DNA of 27,791 nt from JAVXNW01 sp036645575 (GCA_036645575.1 JAVXNW010000022.1:1-27791), one strand, 5' to 3'. Shown: positions 1-9,256, numbered from the stretch's first letter. Numbers and translations: made by a program. Notes: a model not told the origin generated them from the sequence alone.

Positions 1-81
1 ATGTCGTCAAGGCTTCAAGCCTTGCGGGAGCCGGCGGCGGCGCCGGTCGCTTGTCGCAACAAGCGAAATACCTCGTACTTC

Positions 82-116
82 GAACCCCGAACCCCGAACC
101 TCGAACCTCGAACCTC
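82..116. repeat. Short tandem repeat, GAACCYC x5
   Basis: Five consecutive heptamers of GAACC(C/T)C run without interruption (two GAACCCC, then three GAACCTC). A further GAACC copy sits in the loop of the hairpin at 132-179 and in the equivalent loop of the copy at 22966-23011, so the heptamer probably expanded from the element itself. It is non-coding. Confidence 0.8.
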
Positions 117-132
117 GTCCCAAAAAGCTCAA

Positions 133-249
133 CTCGCCCATCGGCAAAGTCCCTCGAACCTCGGAGCCGATGGGCGAGTAAACCGTCCGTCTTGCCGCAG
201 CAAGCCGCAGGAATGCTCGCAGCGCTAGAACACTCATAAGTAACTCAAG
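133..249. repeat. Mosaic intergenic repeat, right-hand part (copy 0)
   Basis: This segment matches 22966-23074 over most of its length. Both begin with CTCGCCCATCGGC, which pairs with GCCGATGGGCGAG about 20 bases on (arms 132-145 and 166-179 here). Both continue through a TAAACCGTCC stretch and a block reading GCAGGAATGCTCGCAGCGC, and end with CTCATAAGTAACTCAAG. No protein-coding signal is convincing here. The left-hand part of the element, present in the other copies, is absent or replaced by 1-132. It lies beyond the 3' end of the minus-strand operon at 428-3903, as expected if the family occupies gene ends. Confidence 0.85.
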
Positions 250-287
250 AGACAGCCCGACCGAACTCGGGCTGTCTCGCGTTTTTT
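249..287 (+). terminator. Hairpin with offset T-run, possible terminator
   Basis: A perfect 12-bp stem pairs 249-260 with 267-278 (loop CCGAAC). A run of six T follows at 282-287 after a GCG spacer. The T-run is displaced from the stem, so this is a weaker candidate than the other terminators here. If it works, it would end transcription coming from a plus-strand gene left of the window. Confidence 0.4.
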
Positions 288-334
288 CTCGCGTTCTCTC
301 GCGTTCTGTCTCGCGTTCTCTCTCGTTCTCTCGA
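275..334. repeat. Imperfect decamer repeat TCTCGCGTTC
   Basis: A pyrimidine-rich block contains about five imperfect copies of TCTCGCGTTC, at 275, 287, 297 and 309 plus a shortened copy near 321. The rest of 335-427 shows no gene. The only structure there is a short stem CCCGCAA (390-396) with TTGCGGG (412-418), just beyond the stop of the minus-strand gene ending at 428. It has no T-run on the minus strand. Confidence 0.65.
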
Positions 335-427
335 GCCACGCCCCCACCCTTCCGTCGCCCTTCGGGTGTCCCCTCCCCTCACGGCGCTACCCGCAATTGC
401 AGGCCGCGTCTTTGCGGGACGCTTTGC

Positions 428-1930
428 TCAAGGGGCGCGGTACAGGCTCTCGTAGCCGAACAGGCCTTGAGGGTTGATTCGTATGCCTGCGATATCGGTC
501 GCGGCGGCAACCAGCACTTCGGGCTGATACAGCGGCAAAAACCAATAGCTCTCGCTCACGATCCGGTTTGCCTCTTCGTAAATCGCTCTGCGGCCTTGCT
601 CGTTGCGCGCCTCGCGGCCGGCGCGAATCAGCGCCTCGACCCGCGCATCCGAGTACCTGCTCTGGTTTGCCGTGGCCATGCCGTCTTTTGAATAGAGCTG
701 TGAAAACACGCTGTCCGGATCGCCATAGCATACCCACGACAGGACCGAGCACTGGTACGCGCCCTGCTGGATCGCGTCCAGATAGTCGCTGAGCGGCAAA
801 AATTCATAGCTGAGCCGAATGCCCACCTGCCCAAGGTCGAGCTTAATGTACTCCATCATCTTCTTGCGCAGCGTGTCATACGTCAGCGCCGTCAATTCAA
901 ATCCGTCCGGATACCCGCATTCCGCCAAGAGCTTGCGCGCAAGCGCCGGGTCATACGCGCGCCCGCCGCAATCGACCGCGCCGATCAGCGGCGGCGCAAT
1001 CGCGCTGTCTAGCAGCGTCCCGTATCCATCCAGCACATTGTCCACCAGCTTCTGTCGATTGACCGCGTGGGCAATCGCCTCGCGCACCTTGATCTCGCGC
1101 AGCGGCGCGCAATCCGGGTTGAACATCATGAGTTCCATCTTCGCCGAGGGCGATTCGTACACCGTAACATCCTCGTTGAGCTTGAGCGCGTTGCAATCGT
1201 AGGAGGAAATCTGAAACACGACGTCGCTCTTGCCGTTTAGCAGGTCCGCCGTGCGCGCCTGCTCCGAGGCCGTCACCACAAACCTGAGAAACGGGCTCTT
1301 GGCCTTCTCCAGAAAATACCGATCAAACCGCTCGAGCTCGAGCCATTTGCCGGGCTTTCGCGACGACAGCTTGAACGGGCCCGAGCCGATCGGATGCTCA
1401 AAGTCGTACGTGCCTGCGTCAAACGCCGCCTTGGGCAAAACCGACGTGCTCAGCCGGACAAACAGCGACGGCAGATTGCCGTAGGGCGCCTTTGTCCGAA
1501 CCTTGAGCGTGCGCGCGTCCACCGCCTCCAGATGGTCGATCACCATAAGCGAGCTGTCCACCCGCTTGGCCTGCATCGCCCGCTCCACGGAAAAGCACAC
1601 GTCCTCCGCCGTCAGCGCGCTCCCGTCGTGAAACGCCACCCCTTCGCGTATCCGAAACACCCACTCGAGCGCGGAGAGCCGCTCCGCCGATTCCGCGAGG
1701 CACGGCACGAGGTTCATCTGCTCGTCAAATACGTACAGCGTCGAAAAGATGCAGCGCATCACGGTCTCTGACAACAGATCCCGCACGTCCGCCGGATTCA
1801 TCGACGTCACGTCGTTCGCCATCGCAATGCAAATGGATGTGTCCGCGCCCTGCTGCCCCGCGCACCCGCACGAAAACACGACAAGCGCCGCAAGGACCGC
1901 CACCGACAACAACCGCCTTAGCCGCGTCAT
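428..1930 (-). CDS. Family 5 (oligopeptide-type) ABC solute-binding lipoprotein
   Basis: The product is 500 residues, the usual length for SBP_bac_5 proteins of the OppA/DppA type, which bind peptides, nickel or other small ligands outside the membrane. The N-terminus is a lipoprotein signal: basic MTRLRR, a hydrophobic stretch, then Cys21 and Cys23 in VFSCGC. The body has family-typical phrases such as the segment around WVFRIREGVAFHDG and the C-terminal NRIVSESYWFLPLY. The start at 1930 is chosen because AGGAGG lies just upstream and its ATG overlaps the TGA of the upstream diguanylate cyclase gene (ATGA), implying translational coupling. No permease or ATPase gene is adjacent, so it is either an orphan binding protein sharing a transporter elsewhere or an accessory ligand-binding partner for the cyclase. 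The exact ligand is not predictable. Confidence 0.9.
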   Translation of the reverse strand: MTRLRRLLSVAVLAALVVFSCGCAGQQGADTSICIAMANDVTSMNPADVRDLLSETVMRCIFSTLYVFDEQMNLVPCLAESAERLSALEWVFRIREGVAFHDGSALTAEDVCFSVERAMQAKRVDSSLMVIDHLEAVDARTLKVRTKAPYGNLPSLFVRLSTSVLPKAAFDAGTYDFEHPIGSGPFKLSSRKPGKWLELERFDRYFLEKAKSPFLRFVVTASEQARTADLLNGKSDVVFQISSYDCNALKLNEDVTVYESPSAKMELMMFNPDCAPLREIKVREAIAHAVNRQKLVDNVLDGYGTLLDSAIAPPLIGAVDCGGRAYDPALARKLLAECGYPDGFELTALTYDTLRKKMMEYIKLDLGQVGIRLSYEFLPLSDYLDAIQQGAYQCSVLSWVCYGDPDSVFSQLYSKDGMATANQSRYSDARVEALIRAGREARNEQGRRAIYEEANRIVSESYWFLPLYQPEVLVAAATDIAGIRINPQGLFGYESLYRAP

Positions 1931-3903
1931 ACGCACTCCTCCTCGCTGTCCCAGACCGAGACTTGATGCTTGCCCTGCTGCTTGGCCGTGTACATCGCCT
2001 TGTCCGCACAGTCGATCATCCACTCCGGGCTGCGCGCGCGCGCCGAAAGGCATACGCCGATGCTCGCCGTGAGGCAAATGGCCGCGCCATCCGCCACCTC
2101 GAGCGTTAGCGACAGGTCGCCCAGCAGGGTATTGGCCTTCAGCTCCGCGATCTCCCGCGTCATGCCCGGCGCAAACACCACGAACTCGTCCCCGCCATAT
2201 CGGCCGATCAAGTCGGTGTTCCTGAACCGATTGGTCAGGCGCTGCGCCACCTCCACCAGCACTGCGTCCCCCGCCGCGTGACCCAGCGTGTCGTTGACCT
2301 GCTTGAAGTTGTCCAGGTCAATGAAAAACGCCGTGTTCTTGGCCACCTTGCCCACCGCAAACTTCTGCGCCATCGCAAGCAGCGTCTGCTTGTTCAAAAG
2401 GCCGCACAGCGTATCCCGCTGCGAGGACTCGATCAGCCGGAGCGCCTCACACTTTTGATTTGTGATGTTCTCAAAGTGGAACACCGCCTTGACCACCCGC
2501 CCATCGGCATGAAGGATCGGCACCGCGATCACCCGGAACCAACACATCCTTTGCCCTTGCGCCTCGTCAAAGCACAGTTCAAACTCCGCGGGCGCCTTGA
2601 GCTTGCGCTCCAATATCCCGCGCACTATTTCCAGCGCCTGATCCCGGTACAAGGGCATGGCGACCTCCACAAAGCGCAACAGCTTTTCGCGCGCCGCAAG
2701 CCCGCCCAACTGGTTCAGCCAGTCGTTCAATTCCTCTGAGGAACTGCTGATCGTCTGCCGGTCAAGGTCGATCGTCAGGCTCGCCTCATACGTCGCCTGC
2801 AGCAGTGCCTCATATAGGTAATTGCTCTCGCTCAACTTGCGCTGCGTGGCCGCAATGTCCGCCGCCATGCGCGTGAATTTGTCGCCCAAGTACCCGATCT
2901 CGGTCTTCTTGTCCCAATCGGTTGTGACGATCACCGTCGCGCCCGACAGGAAAAAATCCTCCACCCGCGTGAGCAGGCGATTGAGCGGAAGCAAAATGTG
3001 CCTGCTCTGGCGACGCGACAGCAACACCACCAGCGCCAGCACCAAAAAGGACACCAGCACGCTGACCGACACATGCGCGCGCACGACGCTGCGCACCTCG
3101 GTCATGGGCAGGCTGTTGACCAATATCCACGGCGTGTGCGCAATGCGCTTGTAGCAACAGTAGCTCTTTACGCCGTCAAGCTCGCTTTCAAACAGCCCCT
3201 GCGGCGCGCTGCTTTCCGAGACCGCCTGCATAAACGTGGAAAGCGAGCCGGCGATCTCCTGCTTGGCGGTCAATATTATGCGATGTTCGGTGCAATAAAT
3301 AAAGGAATTGGAGCTTTCAAGCTGCTTGTGCGCGCTGATGGTCTTTAGAAAATAGTCGTTTGCGTAGACCGATACGAACAGACCCTGCGCGCCCTCTTCC
3401 ACGCTGATTGGCGTCGCAATGATCAAGCCGGCCTTTTCGTCGTCCCACGGCAGGTCAAAAATCATCTGCTGCTTGATGGGCGGAAGCAGATCAATCACCT
3501 GGTCAAGCCGCCTCACGTCGCTGCCTGAGCCGGACTGATACCGCACGTGCCCGTGCGCGTCGATGATCGCAAAGGTAATCACGCTGTCCAGCGAATTGTC
3601 CGTAAAGCGGGCGATCTCCTCCACCATGTTGGGCGTAGCCAGAATGTCGGGCGGCTCCTCCCCCGAAAAGGCAAGATAGGCCTTGAGCTCGCTTGACCCG
3701 GCAAAGCGCTTGGCCTCGATGATGAACTGGCGCACGTGCTCGTTCAAGATGTCCGTTTGAATCTCGGTTGAATTGCACAGGTTCTGCTTGTACAGGTCGG
3801 TCGCAAGCTGGATCGTCGTCTGATACAGATACCACGGCATCACGATCATTGGAAGCAGGGCGACGAAGATGAATGAGATAAACAATTGCCGCTTTAATGT
3901 CAC
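1927..3903 (-). CDS. Membrane diguanylate cyclase (Cache-HAMP-PAS-GGDEF)
   Basis: The protein is 658 residues. A transmembrane helix at about 7-27 is followed by an extracellular Cache-like sensor region (about 30-275) and a second helix at about 278-296. A HAMP-like linker (297-355), a PAS-like domain (about 360-482) and a GGDEF domain (about 492-650) come next. The catalytic motif GGDEF is intact at 570-574, and an RxxD inhibitory site (RNTD, 561-564) sits five residues before it, so an active, product-inhibited c-di-GMP synthase is predicted. The start is GTG at 3903, with AGAAGGAGG eight bases upstream. It is the first gene of a two-gene operon with the solute-binding protein, which suggests that extracellular ligand binding is linked to c-di-GMP output. 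No EAL or HD-GYP phosphodiesterase domain is present. Confidence 0.93.
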   Translation of the reverse strand: MTLKRQLFISFIFVALLPMIVMPWYLYQTTIQLATDLYKQNLCNSTEIQTDILNEHVRQFIIEAKRFAGSSELKAYLAFSGEEPPDILATPNMVEEIARFTDNSLDSVITFAIIDAHGHVRYQSGSGSDVRRLDQVIDLLPPIKQQMIFDLPWDDEKAGLIIATPISVEEGAQGLFVSVYANDYFLKTISAHKQLESSNSFIYCTEHRIILTAKQEIAGSLSTFMQAVSESSAPQGLFESELDGVKSYCCYKRIAHTPWILVNSLPMTEVRSVVRAHVSVSVLVSFLVLALVVLLSRRQSRHILLPLNRLLTRVEDFFLSGATVIVTTDWDKKTEIGYLGDKFTRMAADIAATQRKLSESNYLYEALLQATYEASLTIDLDRQTISSSSEELNDWLNQLGGLAAREKLLRFVEVAMPLYRDQALEIVRGILERKLKAPAEFELCFDEAQGQRMCWFRVIAVPILHADGRVVKAVFHFENITNQKCEALRLIESSQRDTLCGLLNKQTLLAMAQKFAVGKVAKNTAFFIDLDNFKQVNDTLGHAAGDAVLVEVAQRLTNRFRNTDLIGRYGGDEFVVFAPGMTREIAELKANTLLGDLSLTLEVADGAAICLTASIGVCLSARARSPEWMIDCADKAMYTAKQQGKHQVSVWDSEEECV

Positions 3904-3938
3904 CGCCTGCGCCTCCTTCTCTTTTCTTTCACGGCTAA

Positions 3939-3967
3939 ATTATAGCCCAATCCGTCTCAAAGCGCAA
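3939..3967 (-). promoter_or_regulatory. Promoter of the diguanylate cyclase operon
   Basis: On the minus strand, a perfect TATAAT (-10) lies at 3939-3944. A weak -35 (TTGCGC, 3962-3967) sits 17 bp away. The -10 is about 36 bases before the GTG start. Read by eye. Confidence 0.55.
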
Positions 3968-4080
3968 TGCTTTCGCGCCCTTTATGCAATTAAATCGTAA
4001 ACGATCGCGGCACATTCCGATAAATCATTCTTTTCCGCCATTTAGCGCCCCTGCGCTTCTTCGTTTCCTTCCGGAAACAC

Positions 4081-4109
4081 TATACATTTCCCGCCGTTCA
4101 TGCTATACT
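4081..4109 (+). promoter_or_regulatory. Promoter of the Big_2 surface protein gene
   Basis: TATACA (4081-4086), 17 bp, then TATACT (4104-4109), with TG at 4101-4102 making an extended -10. It points into the gene starting at 4173. The intergenic region 3904-4172 therefore carries two divergent promoters and no other gene. Confidence 0.55.
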
Positions 4110-4172
4110 GTAACCAGATTATGTCATTTTTGCGTAATTCGACCACACCCGATAGGAAAGGATGGGATCTTC

Positions 4173-6401
4173 ATGAAAAAAACAACCCGCCTCATCGTAT
4201 GGTTCCTCATCTTGACGCTGCTGAGCGCACCGCTGACCGCGCTTGCGGCTGAGCGCACCACCATCAAGGGCACGGACACGCTGTGTTCGATCTATGTGCC
4301 AGACAACGGCAAGCTGATCGTGGATGGCTCAAGTCCGGCAAAATACATCAGCTATATGTACGTATCAACGCCGGAAGATTATTCGCTCTCGTTCCCGGAT
4401 GGCGAATGGACGATTCGTCGCCTGAGCGGCGACCCGATCGCGCTTAGCACGGAGCTAATCGGGTCTGATTCGAGCGTCACGAACATCGTGCTTGACCAGG
4501 GCACGGTTGGCCAGTTTGCCACGTTTGTCGCGTCCTTTACCGCAAGCACGCTGGCTGATCGCCTGACGCGGCACTTTTCCGTCCAGATTGTGGACTCAAG
4601 CGTGAGCGGCTACAACGACTACCGGTACGCCAAGACCGAGCACACGGTGACGGCGGGGCGGAAGCTGCATATCGATTCGGGAACGCCGCTGCCGGAAGGC
4701 GCGACGCCCCTGCACGAAATTCGCTACAACTGGGATGCCGAGGCGCTTGCTCCGCTCTTTGAGAGCGACCGCGCGTCGATACACTCGTATGACGACGGGT
4801 CGCTGGACGTGACCATCTGCGAGCCGGGCACCTATCGCTTGCCGGTGGTCGTGCAGCTGTACCCCAACAACCAAAAGGACATCGTGCATACCATCACGGT
4901 GACCGGCGAGCCGACCGAGGAGAAACTGCCCGATTTCGAGATCCAGACGGCTTGCGATGATCCGGTGTACCTGTATCAACCGGGCGAGCAGTTTTTTTAC
5001 GTCATACTCTACCTCGAGGGCGCACCCTATGAAAAGGATGTGCTGACGTGGTCGGTTCAGCAGACGCAGGGTCCTTCCGTCGTCCCGACGCTAGAAGGCG
5101 ACCCGGAAAACGCGACGTATGTGGGCCTGTTCGTGCGCGACGAACTGCCGATCGGCGCGTATACGTTCAAGGTCACGCTGATTGACAGCACCCGTGGCGA
5201 GCAGGACTCGCTCGACATCCACCTCTCGGTCATCGAGCATCAGGGCGCGCCCTTGCCGGAGCAGATCATCTACAAGGCGCTGGGCGAGGAACTGATCATG
5301 AAGCAGGGCGACGTAATCACGCTCAAGGCGCCCACATTCCTGCCCGCAAAGGCCAAGTTGCCCAAGGACAAGGCGCTGTACGAGTTTAACGCGTGGCTCG
5401 AAGGCGAGGACGAGGACATGGACGACAGGCTGATCATAGAAAACGAGGAAAACGGCCGACACAAGATCCTCGGCGCGGTGCCCGGCACCTACCAACTGCG
5501 CCTCGGGCTCGACCTGTACGACGGCAGCTATCTGTGCGAGCAGCTTGTCACACTGATCATCGAGCCCCGCTCGACCACAATGGTCACCGCCATTGAGCTG
5601 GACAAGCCTTCCGGCGACGATCATATGCTGTCCATTTTGCCGGGTGAAAAGGTCAAGGTCAAGGCGACGGTGCTGCCCAAAGACGCCGGCAACAAATTGC
5701 TCAACTGGACATGCGATGGTGATATTCAGGTGAGCGACAAGGGCGTCATCACGGGCAAAGAGGCGGGCGATGTCGGCACCGTTTATGTGCGCGCAACCGA
5801 CGGCTCCGAGGTCACGCAGGTGATCCACGTGCGGGTTCTGCCCAAGCCGGCGACCAAGCTGGTGCTTGAAAAGAAGAAGGCGACGCTCAAGGTGGGCGAC
5901 ACGCTGCAAATGAATGTCAAGAAGTTCGTTCCGGAAGACACATCAGACACCATGATGAAGGTGCTCTGGTTCAGCGACGATTCCGAGATCGCCGAAGTGG
6001 ATATGGACACCGGGCTTGTGTTGGCGTGCAAGGCCGGAAAGACCAAGATCAAGGGCTACGCGGCCAAAAACGGCAGCTTGGGCTGGGATGACGTGATCAA
6101 CAAAAAGGTCTTTGGCACCTGCGTCGTCACGGTCAAGGCGGACAAGGCGACCGGAATCGCGTTCACGCAGCCCACGCTTAAGCTGGACGTGGGCGACACG
6201 GAAGACCTGGACGATTGCCTCGCGTTCGAGCCGGAAGGCGCAAGCGGCAAGGTCACGTTTAAGAGCGACGCGCCCGCCGTGGCCACGGTCGATAAAAAAG
6301 GCGTCCTGCGCGCCGTCGCGCCCGGCCAAGCCACGATCACCGCAACACTCAAGGGCGTCAAAGAACCCGCAACGCTCATCGTAACGGTGCCGCTCAACTA
6401 G
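4173..6401 (+). CDS. Secreted protein with C-terminal Big_2 (Ig-like) domains
   Basis: The product is 742 residues with a classic signal peptide (MKKTTRLIVWFLILTLL, cleavage near ALA-A at 25-26). The first 440 or so residues are beta-rich and unrecognised. The C-terminal part holds three bacterial Ig-like group 2 modules starting near residues 468, 558 and 657. Each has the typical pattern of lysine-rich strands, a phrase like LKVGDT, S-x-D/A-x-x-V/A-x-V-D and a closing G-x-x-x-I-x-A segment. Such modules usually build surface or adhesive proteins. No LPXTG motif, SLH domain or C-terminal membrane helix is visible, so the mode of retention is unknown. The start at 4173 is preferred over in-frame codons from 3984 because it begins the signal peptide and has AGGAAAGGA upstream. 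It stands alone, with its own promoter and terminator. Confidence 0.88.
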   Translation: MKKTTRLIVWFLILTLLSAPLTALAAERTTIKGTDTLCSIYVPDNGKLIVDGSSPAKYISYMYVSTPEDYSLSFPDGEWTIRRLSGDPIALSTELIGSDSSVTNIVLDQGTVGQFATFVASFTASTLADRLTRHFSVQIVDSSVSGYNDYRYAKTEHTVTAGRKLHIDSGTPLPEGATPLHEIRYNWDAEALAPLFESDRASIHSYDDGSLDVTICEPGTYRLPVVVQLYPNNQKDIVHTITVTGEPTEEKLPDFEIQTACDDPVYLYQPGEQFFYVILYLEGAPYEKDVLTWSVQQTQGPSVVPTLEGDPENATYVGLFVRDELPIGAYTFKVTLIDSTRGEQDSLDIHLSVIEHQGAPLPEQIIYKALGEELIMKQGDVITLKAPTFLPAKAKLPKDKALYEFNAWLEGEDEDMDDRLIIENEENGRHKILGAVPGTYQLRLGLDLYDGSYLCEQLVTLIIEPRSTTMVTAIELDKPSGDDHMLSILPGEKVKVKATVLPKDAGNKLLNWTCDGDIQVSDKGVITGKEAGDVGTVYVRATDGSEVTQVIHVRVLPKPATKLVLEKKKATLKVGDTLQMNVKKFVPEDTSDTMMKVLWFSDDSEIAEVDMDTGLVLACKAGKTKIKGYAAKNGSLGWDDVINKKVFGTCVVTVKADKATGIAFTQPTLKLDVGDTEDLDDCLAFEPEGASGKVTFKSDAPAVATVDKKGVLRAVAPGQATITATLKGVKEPATLIVTVPLN

Positions 6402-6418
6402 CACCCCGCCTTTCATTC

Positions 6419-6458
6419 AAAAGCCCGGCTGACCGCCAAACGGCCAGCCGGGCTTTTT
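6419..6458 (+). terminator. Rho-independent terminator
   Basis: A 13-bp stem (AAAAGCCCGGCTG at 6419-6431 with its complement at 6445-6457) closes with five T at 6454-6458, 17 bases after the stop at 6401. The A-run on the left side could make it work for the convergent rhamnosidase operon too. Confidence 0.9.
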
Positions 6459-6595
6459 CATGCCGGCACCGCCACGCCCCCCAGCCATTTCCCGGCCACG
6501 CTTTTGTAAATGGCGCTTCGAATCCGTCCTGACTCCTTGTCGCTTCCGGAAAAGATCCTTTGCGCCAGCTCGGGCGGGATTTAGTCAGCGGTTCC

Positions 6596-9256
6596 CTAGA
6601 ACCTTGGCGTGGGTTCCTTTGTGGGGCGGCGGTCGATGGTTTTTGCGTTGTGGCGGTAGGTGTAGCGCCAGTGGCCGGAGCCGCGCGTGAAGGATGGCGC
6701 GAGCTGGGCGGGCAGGTCGTTTTCGCAAATGGCGCAGCCGTCGGCGTCGGGCAATACGATTTCGGCCTCGGTGCCAAAGGGAATGGCGACCTCGACGGTC
6801 AAGCGATCGCCATCCAGCTGCCAACCGCACGCGAGGAGGCCATACTGGGTGCGCACGGACGCCTTTGCGTAGGTGAGCACGCTGTTGGGCATGGGGCGCA
6901 GCAGCGCGCGCTTGAAGCCGGGCGCGTTTTCGACGGGGTTGATGCCGGAAACATAGCGGTACAGCCATTCGGCGATGGCGCCGTAGGCATAGTGGTTGAA
7001 GGAGTTCATGCTGACGGGGCCGAAATCGCCGTGCTCGTCGATGCCATTCCAGCGCTCCCAAATGGTGGTCGCGCCGTGCTCGACCGCGTAGAGCCAGCTG
7101 GGGCGGCCGGTGGACAGGAGCAGCTGATAGGCGTACTCGTTGAGTCCGTTTTCGCTGAGCGCCGGGCATAGGTACGGCGTGCCGACAAAGCCGGTGGTGA
7201 GCAGCAGGTTGTCTGACTGAATGCGCGCCTTGAGGTGCGCCGCGACGACCGGCTTTTCGTCGGGGTCGCATAGGTCCATAAACAGCGCGACCACCTGCGC
7301 GGTCTGCGTTTCGGAGACAACGCGCCCGTTGGGCGTCATGAACTCGCGGCGGAACGCCTTTCGAATGCGGCAATAGAGCGCTTCGTACTGCGCGGCGTCC
7401 GCGTCATTTTGCATGACGCGCGCGGTCTTGGCCAGAATGCGCGTAGAGTAGGCGTAGTAGGCGGTCGCGATCAGGTCGGTCGGCGTCGCGCCAAAGAGGC
7501 TGAAGGGATCGGAGGTATCCTGCGCAAGCCAGTCGCCCAGGTGGAACCCGCCATAGCGGTCCACGTGATCGGTATCCGCGCTGCGCATGTACTCGACCCA
7601 CGCCTTCATGCTGTCGTACTGCGCCGCGAGCACCGCCTTGTCGCCGTAGTACAGGTATAGATCCCACGGAATGATCGTGGCGGCGTCGCCCCAAGCGGTG
7701 GTGGTAAAGTCCCATAGGCCGGAACCGTTGATGAAGAAGGGGATGACCACCGGCACATAGCCGTGCTGCTTTTGCTCAAGGGCCAAGTCGTACAGGTACT
7801 TGCGGTAGAAGGCGTCGCTCTCCATGTTCATGCAGGCGGTCGGGCAGAAGACCTGCGCGTCGCCCGTCCAGCCCATGCGCTCGTCGCGCTGCGGGCAGTC
7901 GGTCGGCACATCGACGAAATTGCCGCGCTGCCCCCAAAGCGCGTTCATAAACAGGCGATTGACGCGCGCGTCGGAGCACTCGAAAAAGCCGGTGCGGTCG
8001 AGCTGCGAATGCACGATCTCGGCGGTAAAATCAGCGGGATCGACAGGGGCCAACAACCCGGTCAGGCGGATGTAGCGAAAGCCCATGAACGTCATGAAGG
8101 GCGCGTAGGTCTCGCCGCCGCCGCGGCAGATGTAGCGCAGCTCCGCCAGCGCGGTGCGCATGTTGTCGCGGTAGAAGTTGCCCTGCTTGTCCAGCACCTC
8201 GCCCGCCTGCAGCACAATCTCGGCGCCGGCCGGGGCGCCGGTGTGAAAGCGCACCCACCCCGACAGGTTCTGCCCAAAGTCCAGCACGGTCTCGCCCGCA
8301 GGCGTCAAGATCACCCGCTCGCAGGGCCTTGTCTCAATCACCTTGAGCGGCACGCTCCGGCGCGCCTCCAAATGCCCCTTGGGCGGCTCAATGACCCGCA
8401 CATTTTCCCACGCGCCATCGTCAAAGCCCGCGTCGTCAAAGCCCTGCTGGGCAAGGCGCGCGTCATAGACCTCGCCGTCATAGATCTCGCTGCGCAAAAA
8501 CGGGCTGGGCGCGCACTTCCAGCTTTCATCGGTGCCGATCAGCACCTCGCGCCCGTCCTCGTATTCCACGATCACCTCGCACAAAAGACCCAATTGCGTG
8601 CCGTATAGGCCGCGCCGCGTGTCGATGCCCGGCCAGTTGACCCGACCCGCGTAATAGCCGTTGCCAAGGTAGGCGCCCAGCGCGTTCTCGCCCTCACGCA
8701 AAAGCGCGGTCACGTCGTATGTCTCGTACTGCAGCCACTTGTCGTAGGCGTTGATGAACGGCGCAAGCACGTCTTCGCCCACCCGCTGCCCGTTCAGGAA
8801 CAGGCAGTAGGTGCCCACGCCGCACACATAGGCGCGCGCGCGGCGTATGCCGGACGACAGAGAAAATCCCTTGCGCAATTGCGGCAGTACGCCCTCCCGC
8901 GCGCCCACCCAGCGCGCGCGCCACGGCTGTTGATAGCGCCCCGTTTCAAAAAAGGCGGGTTCGCTAAACGCGCTGGGCGCGCCGGATTCGTCCCACACCC
9001 GCACATGCCAGAAATAGCGCGTGCGCGGCGCAAGCGTCATCTCGTCAAGGTGCACATCCACGCACGCGTCGCTATCGACCACCCCGGAATCAAAACAGAT
9101 CGCGTCAAATTGCGCGTCGCGCGCGACCACGATCCGGTAGGCGCTTTGGCGCTTGTTTTGCCCTTCCGCCTCCACCGTCCAGCCAAGTGACGGGTTAATC
9201 AAGTCAAAGCCGATCGGGTTTTCCATGTAGTCGGTGCGCAGTCTCACAATGTTCAT
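6596..9256 (-). CDS. Alpha-L-rhamnosidase, GH78, cytoplasmic
   Basis: The protein is 886 residues, full length for GH78 enzymes that hydrolyse terminal alpha-L-rhamnose from glycosides and pectin or glycan fragments. There is an N-terminal beta-rich region, a carbohydrate-binding-like stretch with a DFGQNLSGW phrase (326-334), and an (alpha/alpha)6 catalytic domain. The hallmark acidic cluster is intact: CPQRDER (454-460, Glu459) followed by GWTGDAQ (Asp466), and TIWERWNG with Glu734. No signal peptide is present, so it should act inside the cell on imported substrate. The start at 9256 has AGGAG upstream, and the gene begins 10 bases after the permease stop, as the last gene of the operon. 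The stop TAG is the start of a 13-base motif also found behind the solute-binding protein gene of this operon. Confidence 0.95.
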   Translation of the reverse strand: MNIVRLRTDYMENPIGFDLINPSLGWTVEAEGQNKRQSAYRIVVARDAQFDAICFDSGVVDSDACVDVHLDEMTLAPRTRYFWHVRVWDESGAPSAFSEPAFFETGRYQQPWRARWVGAREGVLPQLRKGFSLSSGIRRARAYVCGVGTYCLFLNGQRVGEDVLAPFINAYDKWLQYETYDVTALLREGENALGAYLGNGYYAGRVNWPGIDTRRGLYGTQLGLLCEVIVEYEDGREVLIGTDESWKCAPSPFLRSEIYDGEVYDARLAQQGFDDAGFDDGAWENVRVIEPPKGHLEARRSVPLKVIETRPCERVILTPAGETVLDFGQNLSGWVRFHTGAPAGAEIVLQAGEVLDKQGNFYRDNMRTALAELRYICRGGGETYAPFMTFMGFRYIRLTGLLAPVDPADFTAEIVHSQLDRTGFFECSDARVNRLFMNALWGQRGNFVDVPTDCPQRDERMGWTGDAQVFCPTACMNMESDAFYRKYLYDLALEQKQHGYVPVVIPFFINGSGLWDFTTTAWGDAATIIPWDLYLYYGDKAVLAAQYDSMKAWVEYMRSADTDHVDRYGGFHLGDWLAQDTSDPFSLFGATPTDLIATAYYAYSTRILAKTARVMQNDADAAQYEALYCRIRKAFRREFMTPNGRVVSETQTAQVVALFMDLCDPDEKPVVAAHLKARIQSDNLLLTTGFVGTPYLCPALSENGLNEYAYQLLLSTGRPSWLYAVEHGATTIWERWNGIDEHGDFGPVSMNSFNHYAYGAIAEWLYRYVSGINPVENAPGFKRALLRPMPNSVLTYAKASVRTQYGLLACGWQLDGDRLTVEVAIPFGTEAEIVLPDADGCAICENDLPAQLAPSFTRGSGHWRYTYRHNAKTIDRRPTKEPTPRF

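Noticed and set aside
1..228. Small plus-strand open frame at the window start
   Set aside because: It translates the intergenic repeat, including the heptamer array, and the same DNA recurs at 22966-23074 without keeping the frame.
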